A DNA stretch of 10,454 nucleotides, from assembly GCA_017959485.1 (NCBI GenBank), contig JAGDAM010000266.1, forward strand, positions 1 to 10,454, read 5' to 3'. The notes beneath the pieces are model-generated. The model was given only the letters and a program-made list of their open reading frames with translations, did no database searches and was not told the DNA's origin. Of the stretch, positions 1 to 5,069 are shown piece after piece. This stretch comes from Clostridia bacterium. Lineage in GTDB: Bacteria; Bacillota_A; Clostridia; Oscillospirales; CAG-272. The position numbers and the translations under genes are program-made. Each line of letters starts with the position of its first letter. Position 1 is the first letter of the stretch.

Positions 1-437
1 AGGCCGCGTTCCCTCGCGATCTTTGCTTTGGCCGCAAACTCGTCGGGCTTCGTCGCGCCGGCGAACCAGCCGTTGGCGTAAATGCGTACGCTGTCCCGCA
101 TCTTCCCGCCGAGAAGCTTGTACACAGGCACGCCGAGCGACTTGCCGAGTATGTCCCAGAGGGCGATTTCGACCGCCGAGAGCGCCGACATGAGCACAGG
201 TCCCCCGCGCCAGTAGGCGTCGCGGTAAACCGTCTGAAAATGCTCCTCGATCCTCGTAGGATCCTTGCCTATAAGATAATCCCTGATGTGCTCTACGGCT
301 CCCGCGAGCGCCTTTTCCTTGTATTCGAGAGTGGCCTCGCCGACTCCGTCTATCCCCTCGTCTGTGTAAACCTTAACGAAGGCCCAGTTGGTCCTGAAGC
401 AGTCGGTAATAATGCATTTGACGTCGGTGACTTTCAA
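1..437 (-). CDS. Enolase-superfamily sugar-acid dehydratase, N-terminal part (galactonate dehydratase / mandelate racemase-like)
   Basis: The first 145 residues are visible and the gene runs off the left edge. They form the N-terminal capping domain of the mandelate racemase / muconate lactonizing enzyme group: TDEGIDGVGEA (res 25-35), DYLIGKDPTRI (53-63), YWRGGPVLMSALSAVE (75-90) and the conserved ALWDILGKSLGVPVYKLLGG (92-111) before the TIM barrel. From memory the match is closest to D-galactonate dehydratase (DgoD-like) proteins, which dehydrate an aldonate to a 2-keto-3-deoxy acid. The metal ligands and catalytic Lys/His lie outside the window, so the substrate is open. I chose TTG at 437-435 as start: AAGGAG (446-451) lies 8 nt upstream and the homologous N-terminus begins there. 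The start overlaps the upstream hydrolase stop as TTGA, indicating translational coupling. Family assignment is firm; exact substrate is inference. Confidence 0.87.
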   Translation of the reverse strand, partial: MKVTDVKCIITDCFRTNWAFVKVYTDEGIDGVGEATLEYKEKALAGAVEHIRDYLIGKDPTRIEEHFQTVYRDAYWRGGPVLMSALSAVEIALWDILGKSLGVPVYKLLGGKMRDSVRIYANGWFAGATKPDEFAAKAKIARERG

Positions 438-1108
438 AACTTTATCTCCTTGTAGATCTCGGGTATAACCTTCCCCTCGCACTCGAAGGCGTCGGCGGTA
501 AGTTCGTCGAACATCCCGATATGGAAAGGAACGGTATATTTCGCTCCGACGCGCCGCGAGAAGGCGGCGGCGTCGGTCATATTCATATTGTTTCCGACTC
601 CGTTGACCGGCAGAAAGAGCGCGAAAATATCCCCGGGTATCGACGGAAAGATCCGCTCGCTGTAAAGCGTGTCTCCGGTGACGTAATACTTTCGCTCCCC
701 GTCGTCGACGATCACTCCGACGGCGTACGGGTCGCTGTGCTCGGCGGGGACCGCGGTGAAGGATATCCCTCCCTCGGTCCAGGTCGTTCCGGCGTTGAAC
801 TGAACGAAATTGTTGCATGTTTCGGGGATCTTTGCCAGCTTCATCACCGACGTCGGACCGAGCACCGTGATCTTCGATTCCTTCGTGATAAAGCGCGAAG
901 CGGTCTCGGGATCGTAATGGTCGATATGGTCGTGCGTGAATATCATAAGGTCAGGACGGACGTCGAACAGCGACTCGTCTACCGGCTGACGACGGTAGTT
1001 GCGCGGCTCGAACTTTTCTACGTAATCCGAAAGATACGGATCGATAAAAAACTTGAATCCGTTCTTCTCGAACAGAAGTCCGGCCTGGCCGATATAAGTT
1101 ATTTTCAT
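434..1108 (-). CDS. UlaG-like metallo-beta-lactamase-fold hydrolase (possible sugar lactonase)
   Basis: This is a 224-aa cytoplasmic metal-dependent hydrolase with the complete metallo-beta-lactamase ligand set. It has THDHIDH at residues 58-64 (H59, H61, D63, H64), H124 in AEHSDP, D146 in TGDTLYS and H196 in PFHIGMF. The HDHIDHYDPET form and the TGDT and PFHIGMF blocks resemble the UlaG / beta-lactamase-superfamily-2 branch, whose namesake opens L-ascorbate-6-phosphate lactone, although the protein is much shorter than UlaG (about 350 aa). There is no signal peptide. The start has a strong site (GGGAGGAT, 5-6 nt upstream) and a promoter 22 nt upstream. The stop overlaps the TTG start of a sugar-acid dehydratase gene. 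A lactonase supplying aldonate to that dehydratase is an attractive reading, but many UlaG-like proteins have other or unknown substrates. Confidence 0.88.
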   Translation of the reverse strand: MKITYIGQAGLLFEKNGFKFFIDPYLSDYVEKFEPRNYRRQPVDESLFDVRPDLMIFTHDHIDHYDPETASRFITKESKITVLGPTSVMKLAKIPETCNNFVQFNAGTTWTEGGISFTAVPAEHSDPYAVGVIVDDGERKYYVTGDTLYSERIFPSIPGDIFALFLPVNGVGNNMNMTDAAAFSRRVGAKYTVPFHIGMFDELTADAFECEGKVIPEIYKEIKF

Positions 1109-1129
1109 AATAATCCTCCCGTGAAACCG

Positions 1130-1158
1130 ATTGTATCACCGCCGGCGAAAAAAGTCAA
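1130..1158 (-). promoter_or_regulatory. Sigma-70/SigA-type promoter for the hydrolase-dehydratase operon
   Basis: On the minus strand, TTGACT (1158-1153) is followed by exactly 17 nt and TACAAT (1135-1130). Transcription would start near 1123, giving a leader of about 15 nt that carries the ribosome-binding site. A weaker second candidate lies just upstream: TTTACT (1190-1185), 16 nt, TATACA (1168-1163). The promoter means the two genes need not depend on read-through from the sirtuin gene. Confidence 0.75.
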
Positions 1159-1208
1159 CGCTTGTATACGGTTGATATAAAAGAAGTAAACTTGCGTGCC
1201 TGTCTGCT

Positions 1209-1958
1209 TCACTCTTCGAACAGTTCCGACATGACCCGTCCGATCGGCTCGTTTATCTCAAGATCATCGACGGGATCGAGCGGATACGGTATGTGTTCAC
1301 GGTTGATTACAACGGTATGCCTCCCGCGGAAAAAGCGGAGAAATCCCGCGGCGGGATATACCGCAAGCGACGTTCCGCCGACGATAAGCAGCTCCGCCCG
1401 CGAAATCGCCTCGACCGCCCGGCGGATCGCATCCGACGGAAGCTCTTCACCGTACAGAGTGACGTCGCATCTGACGACGCCTCCGCAGGAGCAGCGCGGG
1501 ACCGCCTCGCGCGAGTCGAATACGTAATCCGCCGGATACTTTTTCCCGCACTTGCGGCAGTAGTTCCGGAAGGACGAGCCGTGAAGCTCGATAACGTTCC
1601 GGCTTCCCGCCCGCTGATGAAGTCCGTCGATGTTCTGCGTGATCAGCGCAGCGAGTTTTCCCCGCTCCTCGAGCTTCGCCAGAGCGTAATGAGCCGGATT
1701 CGGCTCGAACCTGCGGGTATCCATCTTCTGCCTGAAAAACTCGAAGAATACGTCGGGATGACGGTCGAGGCAGTCGCTGCTCAGAAGATACTCGGGCGAG
1801 TAATCCGCGAAGGTCACGTCCTTCGTGTTGTACAGGCCGTCGCTGCTTCTGAAATCGGGTATCCCGCTCTCGGTCGAAACTCCGGCTCCGCCGAAGAAGA
1901 CTGTATTCCCCGACTCCTCTATCAGCGTGCGAAACTTTGTTTTTTGCGCGTCCGTCAT
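1209..1958 (-). CDS. Sirtuin: NAD-dependent protein deacylase (Sir2/CobB family)
   Basis: This 249-aa protein is a full-length bacterial Sir2-family enzyme that removes acyl groups from lysines while consuming NAD. It shows GAGVSTESGIPDFR (res 24-37), TQNID (107-111), the catalytic His in LHG (H126), a zinc site CxxC...CxC (C134, C137, C156, C158), GTSLAVYPA (195-203) and VVINRE (216-221). The segment usually reading R-P-D-V before the FGE/YGE motif here reads VRCDVTLYGE (162-170). At the positions where desuccinylating sirtuins carry Tyr and Arg, I see Phe residues in FFEFFRQ (71-77). Plain deacetylation is therefore more likely than desuccinylation, by hand alignment only. ATG 1958-1956 is preceded by a G-rich site (GGGGGGCGG) and a near-consensus promoter. 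It is divergent from the unknown 241-aa gene; no substrate partner is adjacent. Confidence 0.94.
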   Translation of the reverse strand: MTDAQKTKFRTLIEESGNTVFFGGAGVSTESGIPDFRSSDGLYNTKDVTFADYSPEYLLSSDCLDRHPDVFFEFFRQKMDTRRFEPNPAHYALAKLEERGKLAALITQNIDGLHQRAGSRNVIELHGSSFRNYCRKCGKKYPADYVFDSREAVPRCSCGGVVRCDVTLYGEELPSDAIRRAVEAISRAELLIVGGTSLAVYPAAGFLRFFRGRHTVVINREHIPYPLDPVDDLEINEPIGRVMSELFEE

Positions 1959-1991
1959 ACCGCCGCCCCCCGGTCAAAAAAACTTAAACAT

Positions 1992-2020
1992 AAGATATCA
2001 CAAGCCGCCGTGCTTGTCAA
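1992..2020 (-). promoter_or_regulatory. SigA-type promoter for the sirtuin gene
   Basis: On the minus strand, a perfect -35 TTGACA (2020-2015), a 17-nt spacer and TATCTT (1997-1992) predict a start near 1985, giving a leader of about 27 nt before the ATG at 1958. Confidence 0.75.
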
Positions 2021-2049
2021 GAGATTTCTTTTTCAAAAGCCGTGCGGGA

Positions 2050-2068
2050 CGCCGCGCGGCGAACGTTC
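2050..2068. promoter_or_regulatory. Two adjacent palindromes between divergent promoters (possible operator)
   Basis: CGCCGCGCGGCG (2050-2061) is a perfect 12-bp palindrome, and GAACGTTC (2061-2068) is a perfect 8-bp palindrome sharing one base with it. They lie between the two -35 boxes (2015-2020 on minus, 2072-2077 on plus), ending 4 nt before the plus-strand -35 box. That position would suit a regulator of the unknown gene, but short GC palindromes arise easily by chance. Confidence 0.25.
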
Positions 2069-2071
2069 ATC

Positions 2072-2100
2072 TTGACTAATAATGAAAGTTAATGTATACT
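2072..2100 (+). promoter_or_regulatory. SigA-type promoter for the unknown 241-aa protein gene
   Basis: TTGACT (2072-2077), a 17-nt spacer and TATACT (2095-2100) form a near-consensus vegetative promoter. The predicted start near 2107 leaves a leader of about 20 nt with the site GGGAGG. It also rules out the in-frame ATG at 2092, which would lie upstream of the transcript start. Confidence 0.8.
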
Positions 2101-2127
2101 ATTTATGAGAAATTACAGGGAGGAACG

Positions 2128-2853
2128 ATGCAAATGAACTTCACCGGTTGCAACCTGCTCTCAAACGTCGAATTTCCTCTGAGTTATACGGACAGTTACG
2201 CGCTGACAGATTTAGGGCGCTCGTTCGCGGAAAACTTTTCCGAGCGGACGGGTATCGATACCGTCCTTTGCAGCTGCTTCATCGTAAGGAAGGTTTTGTC
2301 TTTATCGATCCACGCGCGCGGGCTTGACTTCGGCGACTCCGGCCTGATCCTGAACGTAAATCTGTCGCTGTCAAAAGACTCGGGACGCCTTTGCCCGATA
2401 GTCTCCGACGCGTTATCCGCGCTCGCTGAGTGCGACGCCACGGGCGGTATTTCAAACGCGCTGTCTGGCGTTTCCGCGGTCGATCTGTCTCTTTACGATT
2501 ACGGCGCCTGCATGCGGGACGCGTTTTTCGCTTCTCATCTTTTCGCGGATATCGAAGCGGAGGCAAGAGCGCTCTATCCCGATTGTAAATTCTTAATCAG
2601 GTTATGCGGCAGCGGCAGATACTATCTTATATTTGAGACCGATAAAGCTCTGGAACAGTACGACCGGATCGGTACCGCGGGACAAATTGCCCGCAGCATT
2701 GAGAAACTGACGGCCGCGAAGGATTATCTCTCGGCGTTCCGGAACGAGCCGCCAAAACCCGTTATAACCTGTTATGAAGAGCTGAAAAGAACCGGCGGGA
2801 TAATGGGGATCATGAGAAACAATCCCGCGTTCGATTCCCTCGTTTTCGAATAA
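2128..2853 (+). CDS. Unknown cytoplasmic protein, 241 aa
   Basis: I do not recognise this family. I place the start at ATG 2128, behind GGGAGG (2118-2123) and a promoter ending at 2100. A second ATG lies at 2134; the longer frame to 2092 is not supported. The protein begins MQMNFTGCNLLSNVEF, has no signal peptide or transmembrane segment, and is mixed alpha/beta in character with eight cysteines (including CSC near residue 48). A motif GSGRYYLIFETDKALEQYDR lies around residues 164-183, and the C-terminus is LKRTGGIMGIMRNN.... No catalytic signature is evident. Codon use is somewhat more AT-tolerant than in the flanking genes. It forms a one-gene unit with its own promoter and terminator, divergent from the sirtuin gene. 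It looks like a genuine expressed gene, with function unassigned. Confidence 0.75.
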   Translation: MQMNFTGCNLLSNVEFPLSYTDSYALTDLGRSFAENFSERTGIDTVLCSCFIVRKVLSLSIHARGLDFGDSGLILNVNLSLSKDSGRLCPIVSDALSALAECDATGGISNALSGVSAVDLSLYDYGACMRDAFFASHLFADIEAEARALYPDCKFLIRLCGSGRYYLIFETDKALEQYDRIGTAGQIARSIEKLTAAKDYLSAFRNEPPKPVITCYEELKRTGGIMGIMRNNPAFDSLVFE

Positions 2854-2857
2854 CCGG

Positions 2858-2910
2858 AGCGAGCCGGTCCCGCCTCCCCGGGACCGGCTCGCTAAATTTG
2901 AAATTTTTAT
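2858..2910 (+). terminator. Hairpin terminator of the unknown 241-aa gene
   Basis: Bases 2858-2872 and 2879-2893 form a perfect 15-bp, GC-rich stem with a 6-nt loop, starting 4 nt after the stop codon. The downstream side is AT-rich (AAATTTGAAATTTTTATT) but the T-run is interrupted, so termination may be imperfect. It separates this gene from the sigma-factor operon. Confidence 0.75.
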
Positions 2911-2919
2911 TACAAACGC

Positions 2920-2948
2920 GCAACCTCACCCCTCGTTTTCGCAACATA
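2920..2948 (+). promoter_or_regulatory. Candidate ECF-type autoregulated promoter of the sigma operon
   Basis: GCAACC (2920-2925) and TCGCAACATA (2939-2948) lie upstream of the sigma gene, with 15 nt between AAC (2922-2924) and CG (2940-2941). This resembles the AAC / CG-containing -35 and -10 pattern of ECF sigma promoters, and no good vegetative promoter is visible in this 85-nt gap. ECF sigma genes often drive their own transcription. The assignment rests on pattern memory and is tentative. Confidence 0.35.
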
Positions 2949-2979
2949 TTAAGTGAAAGCAGCTTTTTTCGGAGTCCGA

Positions 2980-3546
2980 ATGAAAAACCAAGACGAAAGA
3001 AAGCCGAAGAGCGACAGAGAGATAGTCGACCTGTTTCTCGGCCGCGACGAAAAGGCGGTAGAGCTCACCGCCGAAAAGTACGGACGGCTTTTCCACAGGA
3101 TCGCCTACAACGTAACGTCGGACGGCATGACCGCCGACGAGGTGGTCAACGACACATATCTCGCGCTCTGGAACGGCATCCCGCCCGCTAACCCGCGGAG
3201 TCTGTCGGCGTACGGAGCCGGCGTCGCCCGCAACATCGCTCTCGAGCGGGTGCGGAGCGAAAACGCCGCGAAACGGCGCTGTACCGCGGTCGAGCTCGAC
3301 GAGTGTATTCCCGATCCCGAACCCGCCGATCCCGACGACGGACGGCTGACACGGCTCATCGAGAAATTCCTCTCGGGGTGCGGAAAGAAGAACCGCGTGG
3401 TATTCGTTATGCGCTATTTCGAGGAGGAACCGCTCGAGCGGATCGCGGAACGCACCGGAATGACTGTTTCAGCCGTAAAAGCCTGCCTTCACAGAACCAG
3501 AAACAAGCTGCGCCAGCACCTTGAAAGCGAGGGGTACAACAAATGA
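2980..3546 (+). CDS. ECF-family RNA polymerase sigma factor (sigma-70 family)
   Basis: A 188-aa alternative sigma factor. Region 2 spans about residues 12-100, with SDREIVDLFLGRDEKAVE, the core-binding/-10 segment ADEVVNDTYLALWNGIP (52-68) and RSLSAYGAGVARNIALERVR (73-92). An acidic Pro-rich linker (about 107-122, DPEPADPDD) leads to region 4 (124-182) with the helix-turn-helix EPLERIAERTGMTVSAVK (150-167) and CLHRTRNKLRQHL (169-181), which read the -35 element. I chose ATG 2980 because GGAG (2971-2974) lies 5 nt upstream; an in-frame GTG at 2953 would add nine residues and lacks a site. No region 3 or C-terminal extension is present. It leads an operon with a lipoprotein and a macroglobulin-like protein. 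No stand-alone anti-sigma gene follows, although the giant third protein has an anti-sigma-like tail. Confidence 0.92.
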   Translation: MKNQDERKPKSDREIVDLFLGRDEKAVELTAEKYGRLFHRIAYNVTSDGMTADEVVNDTYLALWNGIPPANPRSLSAYGAGVARNIALERVRSENAAKRRCTAVELDECIPDPEPADPDDGRLTRLIEKFLSGCGKKNRVVFVMRYFEEEPLERIAERTGMTVSAVKACLHRTRNKLRQHLESEGYNK

Positions 3547-3572
3547 TGAAAGCGAGTACTCCCGTCCGATGA
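3543..3572 (+). CDS. Tiny coupling ORF between sigma factor and lipoprotein (MMKASTPVR)
   Basis: A nine-codon frame begins at ATG 3543 (or the next ATG, 3546), overlapping the sigma stop (TGA 3544-3546), with GAGGGG (3529-3534) 8 nt upstream. It ends at TGA 3570-3572, which overlaps the lipoprotein ATG (3569-3571) as ATGA. The lipoprotein start itself has no good ribosome-binding site, so ribosomes finishing this minicistron may restart there. It could equally be the leftover 5' end of a lost gene, or chance. Confidence 0.35.
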   Translation: MMKASTPVR

Positions 3573-4957
3573 AAAAAACAGTTTCTCTCATCCTCGCCTG
3601 CCTGATCTTTCTTCTTCCGCTCGCGTCCTGCGCGAAAAATGGGAAAGCCGAAACCCGCGTCGCAAACTACCGCGGACGCAGCGAATGGAACGGCCGGACA
3701 ATAGGCAGCGAATCCTTTGAATTCACGGAGAGCGCCGCGACCGGATTCTACGGAAGATCCGACAGGCAGAAGGGCACCGCGGTCAGGATCACGCTCACCG
3801 ACGAAAAGACCGGCGAGTCGCGCTGTATCTGTCTCGACCCGCTCTGCTCCCACGACATCGCGTCGGGCTGCCCGGCGGCAACGAGATACCAGGTAAGCAA
3901 TTACTACGTCGTCGGAGACGTCCTGTTTTACCTCTGCCAGGGCAACACCTGGCACGGCAACGGCCCGTCAAGCGGCACGTCAGCCGGAGACCTGCACAGC
4001 GAACTGAGGTTTTACAATCTCTCCACCGGCGACTTCGGGACGGTTTTCGAGGCGGACGACAGCCAGACCCGTCACGCGCTCATCGGCGACAGATACGTCT
4101 TTTACGTGATTCCCGACGTCGAGGACGGCAAAATCGTTTACAAATTCGAAAGATTCGATTTCCTGAATGGAACCTATCATACCTGCGGGGTTTTCGAAAA
4201 GGAATACACGGTTGCCTTTATGACCGACGCCCGGGTGTATATCGCGAGCTCCTCCATCTTCGTGCACGATCCGGCCGATCTCGAGTATCTCTCGTTCGAT
4301 TACGAAGGCGGAGACCGCCGCGAAGAGTCTTACGTTTTAAGCGGACTTACGATGTCGCAGGGAACTACTCTGGTTTGCCGCAAATACGCGCCTTTCCCCG
4401 GAGGCGTCATGCTGCTGGAGACGCCTTATTACTATTTTTACGATCTTACCACGCGCGAATACCGCGAATTCCCCGAAAACGAACCGGCAAATTTAATGGG
4501 CTACCGCGAGACAGACGGCAGATATTATTATCTCTCGAGCGAGAGATTCGATCTGCTCTGGAGCGCAAACCCCTATATGCGCTCGGCAGAGCTCGGGATG
4601 ACTTTCGCGGAGTTCGTCGAGAGCGACGAGATGCGACGGATGTACGAGGAGCGCGACGAGTATCTCTTCAACAGAAAAACCTATCTGAAGAGCTGCGACG
4701 CGTCGGGCGGCGACGTCAGGACGCACTTTGAATTCCCCGAGGGGACCTTCTTCTGCCCGCCTTTGGGACTTACGTACGACAACGAGCGCATTCCCCTCAG
4801 CCGGAGCGGGTACGTGTCCGCGGACGGACTCTGGATTCTCGCCGAGTCGAACAAGCTTGGCGAAAACGACCGCTGGGTAACGACCGAGGTCAGAATCAAC
4901 ATTGAGACCGGCGAGATAGAGGAAATCGGTTCGCCCGATGCCGGGCTCCTACACTGA
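3569..4957 (+). CDS. Secreted lipoprotein with Cys/His motif and propeller-like repeats (DUF5050-like)
   Basis: A 462-aa exported lipoprotein. MKKTVSLILACLIFLLPLASC is a lipoprotein signal peptide with lipobox LASC, lipidated at C21, which fixes the start at ATG 3569 rather than at the frame opening at 3521. A compact motif follows: CxC(L)DPLCSHDxxxxxC (C86, C88, C93, H95, C101), resembling the C-x4-C-x-H-x5-C segment I recall from clostridial lipoproteins that may bind a metal. The rest consists of beta-rich Tyr/Asp repeats such as DVLFYLCQ, ELRFYNLSTGDFGTVFE and YYYFYDLTTREYREFPE, consistent with a beta-propeller-like surface protein. Function is unknown. It lies between the sigma factor gene and the macroglobulin gene, so it is probably co-expressed; translation may be coupled through the tiny ORF. 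Confidence 0.82.
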   Translation: MKKTVSLILACLIFLLPLASCAKNGKAETRVANYRGRSEWNGRTIGSESFEFTESAATGFYGRSDRQKGTAVRITLTDEKTGESRCICLDPLCSHDIASGCPAATRYQVSNYYVVGDVLFYLCQGNTWHGNGPSSGTSAGDLHSELRFYNLSTGDFGTVFEADDSQTRHALIGDRYVFYVIPDVEDGKIVYKFERFDFLNGTYHTCGVFEKEYTVAFMTDARVYIASSSIFVHDPADLEYLSFDYEGGDRREESYVLSGLTMSQGTTLVCRKYAPFPGGVMLLETPYYYFYDLTTREYREFPENEPANLMGYRETDGRYYYLSSERFDLLWSANPYMRSAELGMTFAEFVESDEMRRMYEERDEYLFNRKTYLKSCDASGGDVRTHFEFPEGTFFCPPLGLTYDNERIPLSRSGYVSADGLWILAESNKLGENDRWVTTEVRINIETGEIEEIGSPDAGLLH

Positions 4958-4981
4958 CGGCGGTTTTCGTCAATACACATC

Positions 4982-4999
4982 AATTCAGTTAATTCAGTT
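4982..4999 (+). repeat. Tandem direct repeat AATTCAGTT x2
   Basis: The nonamer AATTCAGTT occurs twice head to tail (4982-4990, 4991-4999), immediately before the hairpin upstream of the macroglobulin gene. The spacing of 9 bp is close to one helical turn. A regulator site is possible but unproven. Confidence 0.5.
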
Positions 5000-5039
5000 A
5001 AGGCAATACCGCGGGGTTCGCGTGCGCGGATTGCCTTAA
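4998..5039 (+). promoter_or_regulatory. Stem-loop in the leader of the macroglobulin gene
   Basis: Bases 4998-5013 pair with 5025-5039 as a 15-bp stem with one unpaired A (5008) and an 11-nt loop. It sits in the 112-nt gap between the lipoprotein stop and the macroglobulin start. No T-run follows on either strand, so it is not a typical intrinsic terminator. It may protect or separate parts of the transcript, or reduce expression of the long downstream gene. Confidence 0.5.
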
Positions 5040-5069
5040 GACACACCTTCAAAAAGAGGGATAAAGACT

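Noticed and set aside
521..1180. A 219-codon open frame on the plus strand across the hydrolase gene
   Set aside because: Antisense shadow of the metallo-hydrolase, whose metal ligands and ribosome-binding site are on the minus strand.
2061..2068. GAACGTTC as a Bacillus-type LexA (SOS) box
   Set aside because: The known box is GAAC-N4-GTTC with a four-base spacer, which is absent here.
1293..2075. A 260-codon open frame on the plus strand antisense to the sirtuin gene
   Set aside because: It mirrors the sirtuin coding frame, is rich in Arg/Pro/Ala as GC-rich shadows are, and has no ribosome-binding site; the sirtuin motifs make the minus strand clearly the coding one.
2092..2127. A longer start (ATG 2092) for the unknown 241-aa protein
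   Set aside because: The ATG overlaps the -10 region of the promoter and has no ribosome-binding site, while ATG 2128 has GGGAGG upstream.
2953..2979. GTG 2953 as sigma factor start
   Set aside because: No ribosome-binding site, and the extra residues do not belong to region 2; ATG 2980 has GGAG at 5 nt.
4998..5039. The stem-loop as an intrinsic terminator between lipoprotein and macroglobulin genes
   Set aside because: No T-run follows on either strand, so it is recorded as a leader structure instead.
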